NCBI GenBank assembly: GCA_016210935.1
Contig: JACQTH010000325.1
Coordinates: 1-10,762 of the forward strand
Reading direction: 5' to 3'
Source of the DNA: Acidobacteriota bacterium
Lineage (GTDB): Bacteria; Acidobacteriota; Vicinamibacteria; Vicinamibacterales; JACQTH01
Length of the DNA: 10,762 bases
The notes below the pieces were generated by a model. It was given only the letters and a program-made list of their open reading frames with translations, was not told the origin of the DNA and did not search any database. The position numbers and the translations under genes are program-made. Positions 1 through 7,320 of this stretch are shown one piece after another (position 1 is the first letter of the stretch; the number at the start of each line of letters is the position of its first letter).

Positions 1-206
1 CCGTAGATGAGAATCCGGCCCGGTCGCAGGTACTCCTCGAAGCCTGCAAGGGCGAGTCCGGTCTTCTGCGCGTAGGGGCTGGTGATGAGTCGATCCACGC
101 CCGAGGCGCCCGCCACGAGTTTGAGCGACAGCCCCAGTGCCTCGAGGCGGCCCTGCAGGAATGCCCCGACCGTGACGCCGGCAGGCGATTCGGTCACAGC
201 CGACAC
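1..206 (-). CDS. hprK: HPr kinase/phosphorylase, N-terminal part (cut by window edge)
   Basis: Only the first 68 codons are present; the gene runs off the left edge. The translation contains VAGASGVDRLITSP, then QKTGLALAGFEEYLRPGRILIYG, which matches the N-terminal domain of HprK (a 'G..G.dr.I..p...kpGLaLaGf.ey....ri.i.G' pattern). In the full-length family a C-terminal Walker-A kinase domain phosphorylates, and dephosphorylates, a regulatory serine of HPr; that domain lies outside the window. The frame is the same as that of hpf upstream, separated by its TAG stop. The first possible start is GTG at 204-206, 12 bases after the hpf stop; a second GTG at 195-197 is an alternative. No clear Shine-Dalgarno sequence is seen, so translation may be coupled to hpf. 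The placement after rpoN-hpf fits a nitrogen/carbon PTS regulatory cluster, but no ptsN-like gene lies between hpf and hprK here. Confidence 0.88.
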   Translation of the reverse strand, partial: MSAVTESPAGVTVGAFLQGRLEALGLSLKLVAGASGVDRLITSPYAQKTGLALAGFEEYLRPGRILIY

Positions 207-218
207 GAAGCAGAGACT

Positions 219-779
219 CTACGCATCCGGCTCGATCAGGCCGAGATTCCCGTCCCTGCGTCGATAGACGACGTTGACGGCGTCAGTCGTGGCGTTCCGG
301 AACACGAGAAACGCCTCGCGCGCGTCCTCAATCGCGAGGGCGGCCTCTTCGATCGTCATCGGCTTCACGGCATAGCGCGTCGGCCGGACCACCCTCGACC
401 GATCTTCCCGCCCGGGGGGTCGCCGCCCGCGTCGCGGGGGCATCGGGGTCGCCGCGGCGATCACCTTGGCCGGCGTCGCGTGCCGCTTGCGCTCCTGCCA
501 CTTGCCTTTCACCTTCGTGGCCTGATGGCTGATCTTGTCGACCGCCTCGGTGAGCGACGCCTCCCAGGTGCCGGTGTCGCCGATGCCGTGCAGCATATGG
601 TCGCCTCGCGCGTGCACGGTCACCTCCGCGATATGGCGGTACTTCTGGCGCGTGAGGACCACCTGCGCCGAGACGAGGCTGTCGTTGAGCATGCGTCCGA
701 GCTTGTCGAGCCTGTTCTCCACGAGCCGGCGGAGGGCCGGCGTGATGTCCACATGTCGCGCTGTCAGGTCGAATCGCAT
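219..779 (-). CDS. hpf: Long-form ribosome hibernation promoting factor (HPF/RaiA family)
   Basis: A 186-residue protein. Residues 1 to about 100 form the S30AE domain (RHVDITPALRRLVENRLDKL, then VVLTRQKYRHIAEVTVHARG), which in the family binds the 30S decoding region. Residues about 132-186 (RPTRYAVKPMTIEEAALAIE, VFRNATTDAVNVVYRRRDGN, GLIEP) are the C-terminal dimerisation domain of long HPF, which in other bacteria joins two 70S ribosomes into a 100S dimer. The two are joined by a linker rich in Arg, Pro and Ala (about 100-131). The length matches long HPFs (about 180-200 residues). The ATG at 777-779 is chosen because MRFDLTARHVDIT is the family's normal N-terminus. Its ribosome-binding site is not obvious. 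It lies 183 bases after rpoN, across an intergenic palindrome, and 12 bases before hprK. The rpoN-hpf neighbourhood is widely conserved in Gram-negative bacteria. Confidence 0.96.
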   Translation of the reverse strand: MRFDLTARHVDITPALRRLVENRLDKLGRMLNDSLVSAQVVLTRQKYRHIAEVTVHARGDHMLHGIGDTGTWEASLTEAVDKISHQATKVKGKWQERKRHATPAKVIAAATPMPPRRGRRPPGREDRSRVVRPTRYAVKPMTIEEAALAIEDAREAFLVFRNATTDAVNVVYRRRDGNLGLIEPDA

Positions 780-907
780 AGGTCACAACCGGGAGACGGG
801 AATCTCGAAATGGGACGTTCGTGAAGCGTGCGACAGAGGTCGAGGGGATGACGCGATCATCACGTGACCCGTGCTTGCGTGCCGCAACCTTGTCTTGCAA
901 GCCGGGC

Positions 908-961
908 TTCGGCGCCGCCGCGGCCGGCCGCGCACCTGGTAACGAAGCGAAGCTTCGTTAC
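908..961. repeat. Intergenic palindromic element downstream of rpoN
   Basis: Directly beyond the rpoN stop codon there are two adjacent palindromes. The first is a 9-bp perfect stem, GTAACGAAG (939-947) with CTTCGTTAC (953-961), around a 5-base loop. The second is a 14-bp perfect palindrome, CGCGGCCGGCCGCG (919-932), inside a longer GC-only tract from about 911. Neither has a T-tract on the transcribed strand, so a classic Rho-independent terminator is not supported. The order of GC palindrome then GTAACGAAG...CTTCG is shared with the element upstream of recJ (7388-7430), which suggests a dispersed REP-like intergenic family. The rest of the rpoN-hpf gap (780-907) shows no gene or convincing promoter. 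Confidence 0.6.
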
Positions 962-962
962 G

Positions 963-2393
963 TCAATACAGCATCTTGCGCTGGTTCGACGTCGGGATTT
1001 TCAATTCCTCCCGATACTTCGCGATGGTGCGCCGCGCGAGCACCAACCCTTCTTTCTGCAGGATGTTGACGATCTTCGAATCGCTGAGCGGCTTGCGCGG
1101 ATCCTCGTTCTCGATGATCTTCCGGATGCGCTGCTTGATCGTCACCGACGAGACGCTCTCGCCGTACGAGCTGGCAATGCCGCTGTGGAAGAAGAATTTC
1201 ATCTCGTACACGCCCTGGGGCGTGTGCATGTACTTGTTGGTCACCACGCGGCTGACCGTCGACTCGTGCATCCCGATGTCGTTCGCGACGTCGCGCAGCA
1301 CGAGCGGCCGCAGATGCTCGATCCCGTGATCCAGGAATTCGCGCTGGAAGTTGATGATGCTGGTCGCGACCTTGTGGATCGTCTTCTGCCGCTGCTCGAC
1401 CGACTTGATCAGCCACAACGCCGACCGGAACTTGTCTTTGACGTAGGCCCGGGTCTCGTCGGTGTTCTCCGCGCTCTTGTCGAGCAGCCGGCGGTACACC
1501 GGGCTGATCCGGAGCTGCGGCAGCCCCTCCTCGTTGAGCACCGCGACGTACTCGTCTTCCATCTTCACGACGTACACGTCGGGAATCACGTACTGCGACT
1601 GCGACCGGTTGTACCGGCTACCCGGCTTCGGGTCGAGATGCTGAATAATCTCGATGTGGTGCTTCAGCTCCTCGATCGTGAGACCGAGTTTCCGGGCCAG
1701 CTCCGGGACCTGATGGTTCTGAAGCAGGCGCAGGTGCTCCGTGATGATCTTTTCGGTGGGCGTCCCCTCGAGACCGAGATGGCGCACCTGCAGGTACAGA
1801 CATTCCTGGATATCGCGCGCGGCGACGCCAATCGGGTCGAAGCCCTGAATCAGCCGCAGCGCCCGCTCGACCTCCTCGACGGGCCAGCCGCCCATGGCCG
1901 AGATTTCGTCCACTGACGCGACCAGATAGCCGTCGTCGTCCAGATTCCCGATGATGGCCTGCCCGATCTCGCGCATCAGATCGTCGTCGGTCTGCAGCGA
2001 GAGCTGCCACATCAAGTGGTCGGTCAGCGAGGTCGTGGTGGAGAGCGTGTTCTCGATGGGCGGCAGCTCCTTGATTTCCTGCTGCGCGCGCGGCCGGTAG
2101 CCGTCGTCGAGATAGTCCCCGAAGAAGTACTCGTAGTCGCTGTCGTCCCAGGTGTCGACCTTGGTCGTGGCGGCGGCCTCGGCGTCTTCCGGCTTGTCGC
2201 CGGCGGCCGCCTCGGCCGTCTGCTGCTCTTCCGGAGCGGTCTCCTCCAGCATCGGGTTCTCAACCATTTCCTGGTTGAGGAGCTCGGACAACTCCAGCGT
2301 CGACATCGGCAGCAGCTTGATCGCCTGCTGCAGCGAGGGCGTCAGGATGAGTTTTTGAACGAGCTTGGTGTGGAGCTTCTGCTGGATCGCCAT
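963..2393 (-). CDS. rpoN: RNA polymerase sigma-54 factor
   Basis: A 476-residue sigma-54 of standard length. Region I is at residues 1 to about 50 (QQKLHTKLVQKLILTPSLQQ, AIKLLPMSTLELSELL, NPMLEE) and in the family contacts core polymerase, activators and the -12 element. Region II, about 51-110, is highly acidic (many Asp and Glu, with Ala runs), as is usual. Core-binding repeats follow (for example NLDDDGYLVASVDEIS near 150 and HLDPKPGSRY near 252-261). A helix-turn-helix lies at about 366-394 (LRDVANDIGMHESTVSRVV). The diagnostic RpoN box ARRTIAKYRE, which reads the -24 element, is at 453-462. The ATG at 2391-2393 gives the canonical N-terminus. The gene starts 43 bases after lptB, the order also seen in E. 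coli (lptB-rpoN), so it is probably co-transcribed. Target promoters and enhancer-binding activators are not visible here. Confidence 0.98.
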   Translation of the reverse strand: MAIQQKLHTKLVQKLILTPSLQQAIKLLPMSTLELSELLNQEMVENPMLEETAPEEQQTAEAAAGDKPEDAEAAATTKVDTWDDSDYEYFFGDYLDDGYRPRAQQEIKELPPIENTLSTTTSLTDHLMWQLSLQTDDDLMREIGQAIIGNLDDDGYLVASVDEISAMGGWPVEEVERALRLIQGFDPIGVAARDIQECLYLQVRHLGLEGTPTEKIITEHLRLLQNHQVPELARKLGLTIEELKHHIEIIQHLDPKPGSRYNRSQSQYVIPDVYVVKMEDEYVAVLNEEGLPQLRISPVYRRLLDKSAENTDETRAYVKDKFRSALWLIKSVEQRQKTIHKVATSIINFQREFLDHGIEHLRPLVLRDVANDIGMHESTVSRVVTNKYMHTPQGVYEMKFFFHSGIASSYGESVSSVTIKQRIRKIIENEDPRKPLSDSKIVNILQKEGLVLARRTIAKYREELKIPTSNQRKMLY

Positions 2394-2436
2394 ACCCGGC
2401 TACCCGCGTCGGGGGACCCTCCGTCCTGTGTCCATG

Positions 2437-3162
2437 TTAGTCCAACCGGAAGTCCGCGCCCAGATAGATTCGGCGAACCTCTTCATCTGCAGCCAGTGTA
2501 TCGGGCGTCCCGCGCCGGAAAATCACACCGTCATGGACGATGTAGGCCCGGTCGGTAATCTTGAGCGCCTCCCGGACGTTGTGATCGGTGACGAGCACGC
2601 CGATCCCCCGCTCCTTCAGGTGCAGGATGATCTTCTGAATATCCGCGACCGCAATCGGATCGATGCCGGCGAAGGGCTCGTCGAGCAGCATGAAAAGCGG
2701 GGAAACCACGAGCGCTCGCGTGATTTCCACGCGGCGGCGCTCCCCGCCCGACAGCGTATAGGCGGGGGCATGCGCCAGCGGCGTCAAACTCAGCTCGGCC
2801 AGCAGCTCTCGCAGCCGCGTCCGTCGCGTGGCGGCGTCGATATCCAGCGTCTCGAGAATCGCCTCGATGTTCCGCTGGACCGTGAGGCCCCGAAAGATCG
2901 ACGGCTCCTGCGGCAGGTACCCGAGTCCTTTTCGCGCCCGGACGTACATCGGGTCATGGGTGATGTCCTGCCCGTTCAGCACGACACGCCCCGAGTCCGG
3001 CGCCGTCAATCCAACGGCCATGTAAAACGTCGTCGTCTTCCCCGCGCCGTTCGGGCCGAGCAGGCCGACCACTTCGCCCGACTCGATCTCGAGGTTCACA
3101 CCCCGGACAACCGTACGGCCGTTGTACGACTTGGTGAGATCCTGGGTCCGAAGTGTGGCCAT
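2437..3162 (-). CDS. lptB: LPS export ABC transporter ATP-binding protein LptB
   Basis: A 241-residue ABC ATPase, the usual length of LptB. All nucleotide-binding motifs are intact: Walker A GPNGAGKT (36-43), Q-loop Gln near 85 (GYLPQEPSIFR), signature LSGGE (137-141, followed by RRRVEITRAL), Walker B LFMLLDEP with the catalytic Glu near 162, and H-loop His near 194 (VTDHN). The LPQEPSIFRGLTV stretch and the ERRRVEI signature are typical of LptB rather than of other ABC ATPases. In the family LptB2 sits on the cytoplasmic face with LptF and LptG and powers extraction of LPS from the inner membrane. Its ATG (3160-3162) directly abuts the TGA of the lptCA gene, so translation is probably coupled. 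The permease genes lptF and lptG are not in this window. Confidence 0.97.
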   Translation of the reverse strand: MATLRTQDLTKSYNGRTVVRGVNLEIESGEVVGLLGPNGAGKTTTFYMAVGLTAPDSGRVVLNGQDITHDPMYVRARKGLGYLPQEPSIFRGLTVQRNIEAILETLDIDAATRRTRLRELLAELSLTPLAHAPAYTLSGGERRRVEITRALVVSPLFMLLDEPFAGIDPIAVADIQKIILHLKERGIGVLVTDHNVREALKITDRAYIVHDGVIFRRGTPDTLAADEEVRRIYLGADFRLD

Positions 3163-5430
3163 TCAGCGCGGCGTGGCGGCCCCCGAACACCTGGTGTTCG
3201 CGACACCACCGGCCTGCGGCGTGTTCGTGGCGCCGCTCTTCGTCTGCGGGTTGTTGCCGCTCCTGGTTTGCGTGCGGACTAGCAGCTTGCCGTCAACAAA
3301 AATCGTATCGGTCGATTTGAACAAAGTCAAAGTCTGGCCGGTCGTTTCCCGGCACGGCTCGATGACCCGCACGTCGCCGTCGAGCACGTAGCGCTCGTCA
3401 GCGACGTAATACGTCAGGCGGCGGCTCCTCGCCTCACGCCCCTCGTCACGCAGCTCGACGTGCCCGTACGCCTCCGCGCGTTCCAGTCTTTCGCCGTCCT
3501 CGGACAGATAGAGCTCGACTCTGTCCGCCCTCAGGTCGCCCTGCGCGCCGACCACGTGCGCGTTGTTCCTGTACGTCACCCGGCGCAGCTTGTCGTCGTA
3601 TTGCAGCTCCCGCGCCGCCGCGATCGTCGTGATCTTGGTCGGCTTCGGGTCCTTGTTTTCCGGGGGCCCAGCCGGCGGATCGCCCGCCGGCTTCCCGTCT
3701 TCGTTCTTTGTCGCGTCGCCCGGTTTTCTCTTTTGTGGGAGGTCCGGATTGGTCTGCACGAGCATCATCGTGGAGCGGACGTTGCCCCTTGCGGTCATGT
3801 CGCCCGTGCGGTCGTCCATCGTGATGGTATCGGCCTGAATCGAGGTGTCGACCTGCCAGACTCGCGCGCTGCCCGTATAGGTGGCCCGTCCGTTCTTCTC
3901 GTCCGACGTGACCAGGTCAGCCATGCCGTTGATCGCCTGATCGGCCTTCATGATCTGCGGGCGCTTCGTGGCCCCGCCTCCCGCAGCCCTGGCTTCAGCG
4001 ATCGGAAGGATCGTGCTCTTGACCTTTGTCCGTGACGTGATACGGCGGTTGTCCACTTCGATCTCGAACCGCTCGGCGTCCACGGACCCTTCCGCCGTCT
4101 CGATGTGCGGCAGCGCGCCGGGCCGGCCCACGAGAATGATTTTCCCCGTGGCCATCATGTAACGCGCTTCGGATCCGGTGCCCCTCGTGTGGCCGTCCTC
4201 CAGCGAGACGTCGTTCATGAAGCGCGCGTCTTCCAGCGCCAGGAGCCCGGCCTGGAAGCGCACATCGAGATCGCGCGCCTTGATCACGCGCGGCTGGCTG
4301 CTGCCGGCCGGCGTCTCGTGGTATTCGATCCCCTCGCGGAAACGGGCGTAGTCGAGACCGCCGTCGCCGTTTCCACCGGCCTCGAACGAGCCCGCGCGAA
4401 CCGTACGCGACGCCGAATTCCTGATGCCGGGCATGGTGAACTCGACGTGTTCGCGGCTGACCATGTCCGTCACCGTCCGGCCGTTCGGCGCGAGGCCGAT
4501 CTCCATGTACTCACCCGTCAGCCGCCGCTCCTGTCCGGCGGCTTCCCCCGCGATCTCGATAACGCTCGTGCCGGCGAGCGCCGCGCGTTGCAGCGTACGG
4601 CCGTCCTCGGCGTAGGTGAGATTGATGTCCCGTGCATTCAGGCTCCGCAGGGCGCCGGCGCCGCCCTGCCTCGAATCGACGCGCGAGTTGCCTCTCAGCT
4701 CGATCATCTCGATCCGCTTGTTGTCCTCGGTCAGCGCGACGGTCGATTCGTCGGCACTGATGCTTCGCGAGGCGCTCTCGGCCACCACGCCGCCCGTGAA
4801 CTTCAGGTAGTGTTCCACCCTCGCCATGCCCGCGGCGCCCGAGTGCACCTTGACGGGCTCCTGACCGTTCCCGTCCTCCGCGACGTCCACCACGGCGTTG
4901 TTCAGGATCCAGACGACCTCGCGTTGTTCGTCGTACGTCATCCCGACGCCGTTGCCGGAGATGTTCTGCTGCGCGAACGCGGCGGGTCCGTCGGTGCGGA
5001 CAAGACCCTCGCCCTTCGAGTACAACGCGTCGTTGGCGGTGGCGGTGAACGAGTCGCTCGACTCGAGGCGAACGTCGCCGTTGATCAGAATGGTCGCGCG
5101 ATCGGCCGACACCTCCGCTGCTCTGCCGCTCAGCAGAAAGCTGCGCCCCGATCGATAGCTGGTGCGGACTTTGACGCCTTCCAGGACTCGGACGCGTCCA
5201 TCGGCATACGTGAGGTATCGACCGCCGTCGACGCGGAACTCAGGCGCTTCGCCTTTCGCCTCGATGATGATCGTGCCGGTACTCTCGACGATGGCGGTCG
5301 GATCCGTGCGGGTCACCACCGGGACAGACTCGACCGTATCGCGCCGCTTGACCGCCATCGCGACGACGATGGCGAAGACGACCCCGGCGACGAGGATCAC
5401 GAAGCGAAGGCGCTTCTGCCAGCTGGCCAC
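3163..5430 (-). CDS. LptC-LptA type fusion: membrane-anchored periplasmic LPS-bridge protein with several OstA-like modules
   Basis: A 755-residue protein. Residues 7-27 are one hydrophobic membrane segment (RFVILVAGVVFAIVVAMAV), followed by Lys-Arg-Arg, as in LptC. Residues about 110-215 resemble the LptC core (INGDVRLESSDSFTATANDA, LYSKGEGLVRTDGP). Beta-strand repeats of the OstA/LptA type follow: about 225-335, 340-440, 445-555, and a last one at about 600-715 (AARELQYDDKLRRVTYRNNA, DLRADRVELYLSEDGERLER, YVLDGDVRVIE). A Pro/Lys/Asp-rich, probably disordered linker lies at about 560-598, and the tail after 722 is low complexity. E. coli LptC is about 190 residues and LptA about 185, so this is roughly twice their sum. 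The inferred role is to carry LPS from LptBFG to the outer membrane on a jellyroll slide longer than usual. The GTG start (5428-5430) is forced by an in-frame TGA nine bases upstream. Module boundaries are judged by eye. Confidence 0.85.
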   Translation of the reverse strand: MASWQKRLRFVILVAGVVFAIVVAMAVKRRDTVESVPVVTRTDPTAIVESTGTIIIEAKGEAPEFRVDGGRYLTYADGRVRVLEGVKVRTSYRSGRSFLLSGRAAEVSADRATILINGDVRLESSDSFTATANDALYSKGEGLVRTDGPAAFAQQNISGNGVGMTYDEQREVVWILNNAVVDVAEDGNGQEPVKVHSGAAGMARVEHYLKFTGGVVAESASRSISADESTVALTEDNKRIEMIELRGNSRVDSRQGGAGALRSLNARDINLTYAEDGRTLQRAALAGTSVIEIAGEAAGQERRLTGEYMEIGLAPNGRTVTDMVSREHVEFTMPGIRNSASRTVRAGSFEAGGNGDGGLDYARFREGIEYHETPAGSSQPRVIKARDLDVRFQAGLLALEDARFMNDVSLEDGHTRGTGSEARYMMATGKIILVGRPGALPHIETAEGSVDAERFEIEVDNRRITSRTKVKSTILPIAEARAAGGGATKRPQIMKADQAINGMADLVTSDEKNGRATYTGSARVWQVDTSIQADTITMDDRTGDMTARGNVRSTMMLVQTNPDLPQKRKPGDATKNEDGKPAGDPPAGPPENKDPKPTKITTIAAARELQYDDKLRRVTYRNNAHVVGAQGDLRADRVELYLSEDGERLERAEAYGHVELRDEGREARSRRLTYYVADERYVLDGDVRVIEPCRETTGQTLTLFKSTDTIFVDGKLLVRTQTRSGNNPQTKSGATNTPQAGGVANTRCSGAATPR

Positions 5431-5446
5431 GATAGTTCAGGATAGC

Positions 5447-5547
5447 ATTTCGCGATTTGGCGATCTGGCGATTTGGCGATTTATTGAAGGATTGCGAGCC
5501 CATTAACAAATAAATCGCCAGTTCGCGCAGTCGCCAAATCGCAAAAT
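5447..5547. repeat. Imperfect 39-bp inverted repeat built from GCGATTTG-like octamers
   Basis: The left arm (5447-5485) carries four head-to-tail octamer units, GCGATTTG, GCGATCTG, GCGATTTG and GCGATTTA, starting at 5452, 5460, 5468 and 5476. The right arm (5509-5547) is its reverse complement at 32 of 39 positions, and the central spacer is 23 bases. The right arm abuts the recJ TGA (5548-5550), and the left arm ends 17 bases before the lptCA GTG, so the element fills nearly all of the 117-base gap. Transcribed, it would fold into one long hairpin in the lptCA leader. It lacks a protein-coding core and a T-tract. It looks like a small non-autonomous or REP-like intergenic element; regulatory action on lptCA is possible but not shown. 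Confidence 0.8.
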
Positions 5548-7266
5548 TCAGCTCTCGTGGGCTTTCATATCCGCCACCGTCAGCTCGAGGAACGTCTCCC
5601 CCCCATACGAGCTCTGATCGAGCGAGAACGCGAGGTCGATGGCGCGATGCTGCGCCAGGAAGTCTTCGCGCTCGGCGCCGCGCCAGGCGATCGCCCGGAA
5701 CGTCCGGCCGTCCTGGCGGAGCGCCAGCTTCAAGTGACGATCCTTCAACTTCCACGGTCCTTCGACGACGTCGACGCGCGAGGCGTGAAAGACCGGCCGT
5801 GGATTCCCCGGACCAAACGGCGAGAGCAGCGTCAACTCGCTCACCAGATCGCCTCGAATGGATCGAAACGGCAGCGGGCCGTCGATGCGCAGCCGCGGGC
5901 ACAGGTCGTCGGGTCCCAGCAGCTCGTCCGCGTACGCGTTGACCGTTCGGCGCAATTCGTCGACGCGCGCAGCCTCCATCGTCAAGCCGGCGGCCATCCG
6001 GTGCCCGCCATACCGGGCGAACAGCGGCGCACAGTGTTCCAGCGCGGCCAGCATGTCGAAGGCGGGAATGCTGCGGCACGATCCGTGCGCCAGGCCCTCC
6101 TCGAGAGATAAGACGATGGCGGGACGATGAAAGCTTTCGACGAGCTTCGACGCCACAATGCCAATCACGCCGCGATGCCAGCCCTCCCCGTCGACCACGA
6201 GGATCGTTCGTGAGCCCACGTCGATGTCGGTCTCGACGCGCTTGCGGGCCTGCGTGAAAATCTCGAGCTCCTCCTGCTGGCGTTTCGCGTTTTCCTCGTT
6301 CAGCTGTTCGGCGAGCCCGCGGGCCTCTTCCGCCATCGCTTCGTCGGCGGCCAGCAGCAGCCGCGTCGCAATATCCGGCGTGCTCATCCGGCCGGCCGCG
6401 TTCACGCGCGGCGCCAGGATGAACGAGATGTGATAGCCGTCGATCGTCTTGCCGGCGAGGCCCGCCGCCTCCAGAAGGGCTCGCAGGCCCACTTTGTGCG
6501 GGCCGCGTGACAACAGATCCAGGCCCAGTTTGGCGATGACGCGATTCTCGCCGGTCAGGGGTACGACGTCCGCGAGCGTTCCGATCGCCGCAATCTTGAC
6601 GAAGGCGGGCAGCCACCGGTCGCGGCCGAGCCGCGCGCACAGCGCCTGCACGACCTTCAGGGCGACACCGACGCCGGCGAGATTCTTGTCGGGATAGGCA
6701 CAGTCGCGGCGCTTGGGGTTGATCACGGCGAGCGCCGGCGGCAGCTCCGGATCGGGCTCGTGATGATCGGTGATGATGAGATCCACACCGAGGTCACGCG
6801 CGCGTCGCGCCGCTTCGACCCCTCTGATCCCGCAATCGACCGACACGATGACGCGCACCCCCTCGGTCTGCAGCTTCTCGATGGCTGCCGGCTGCAAGCC
6901 ATACCCGTCTCGAAGCCGCTCGGGAATGAAGTGCACGACGTCACCGCCGAGCAGCTCGACGGCCCGCCGCAGGATCACCGTCGAGGTGATCCCGTCCACG
7001 TCGTAGTCGCCATGGACGGCAATACGCTCCCGCCGGCCGATCGCGTCGCACAAGCGATCGACGGCCGGGCGCATGTCCGCGAGCCGATTCGGATCATGAA
7101 GATGTGAGAGCGAGGGGCGGAGAAATCGATCGGCCTCGTCGGGATCATCGAGGCCGCGCAGGCACAGGAGCCTTGCCAGGACCGGGGTAACCGCAAGGGC
7201 CGACGCGAGGCGAACCGTATGGGCCTCGTCGCAGGCCAGGTGGTCCCAGCGCAGCGGGGCGGTCAT
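5548..7266 (-). CDS. recJ: Single-stranded-DNA-specific 5'-3' exonuclease RecJ
   Basis: A 572-residue DHH-family exonuclease; numbers below count from this start. Motifs in order: HGDYDVDG (85-92), VDCG (143-146), TDHHEPDPELPPALAVINP (167-185, the DHH metal site), LADVVPL (251-257), PRVNAAGRM (286-294), and GGHRMAAGL of the DHHA1 domain (420-428). The C-terminal part (about 455-572) fits the RecJ OB-fold region (LLSPFGPGNPRPVF). The family degrades single-stranded DNA 5' to 3' in RecF-type recombination, mismatch and base-excision repair, in the cytoplasm. Start choice: an ATG at 7327-7329 would add 21 residues, but these do not look family-like and their first codons lie in a hairpin arm. 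The ATG at 7264-7266 gives MTAPLRW, a usual RecJ beginning, with AAGAG about 8 bases upstream. The start is moderately sure, the identity very sure. Confidence 0.95.
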   Translation of the reverse strand: MTAPLRWDHLACDEAHTVRLASALAVTPVLARLLCLRGLDDPDEADRFLRPSLSHLHDPNRLADMRPAVDRLCDAIGRRERIAVHGDYDVDGITSTVILRRAVELLGGDVVHFIPERLRDGYGLQPAAIEKLQTEGVRVIVSVDCGIRGVEAARRARDLGVDLIITDHHEPDPELPPALAVINPKRRDCAYPDKNLAGVGVALKVVQALCARLGRDRWLPAFVKIAAIGTLADVVPLTGENRVIAKLGLDLLSRGPHKVGLRALLEAAGLAGKTIDGYHISFILAPRVNAAGRMSTPDIATRLLLAADEAMAEEARGLAEQLNEENAKRQQEELEIFTQARKRVETDIDVGSRTILVVDGEGWHRGVIGIVASKLVESFHRPAIVLSLEEGLAHGSCRSIPAFDMLAALEHCAPLFARYGGHRMAAGLTMEAARVDELRRTVNAYADELLGPDDLCPRLRIDGPLPFRSIRGDLVSELTLLSPFGPGNPRPVFHASRVDVVEGPWKLKDRHLKLALRQDGRTFRAIAWRGAEREDFLAQHRAIDLAFSLDQSSYGGETFLELTVADMKAHES

Positions 7267-7320
7267 CGAGACATCTCTTGAGGCATCCTGCATCTCGAAC
7301 GATCGGTTGCGGGCAAAGCT

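Noticed and set aside
908..961. Rho-independent terminator after rpoN.
   Set aside because: The hairpins are strong but no run of T follows on the transcribed (minus) strand.
780..962. Sigma-54 promoter (-24/-12) ahead of hpf.
   Set aside because: A GGCACG is present on the minus strand, but the GC of the -12 element is not at the required spacing; no other candidate was seen.
864..1916. A 350-codon open frame on the plus strand opposite rpoN.
   Set aside because: It lies mostly antisense to a clear rpoN and looks like a GC-driven shadow (runs such as LDRLDQPQRRPELV).
4105..5445. A 446-codon open frame on the plus strand opposite lptCA.
   Set aside because: Biased Arg/His/Ala/Asp composition without domains; it mirrors the codon pattern of the real gene on the minus strand.
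5447..5547. CRISPR-like or microsatellite array from the GCGATTTG octamers.
   Set aside because: The units are only 8 bases long, have no spacers and form two inverted arms, so an inverted-repeat element explains them better.
5240..6640. A 466-codon minus-strand frame overlapping recJ and lptCA in another frame.
   Set aside because: It overlaps two certain genes and runs through the repeat between them. The repeated AIWRLRELAIY-like peptide is simply the octamer repeat translated, not a protein.
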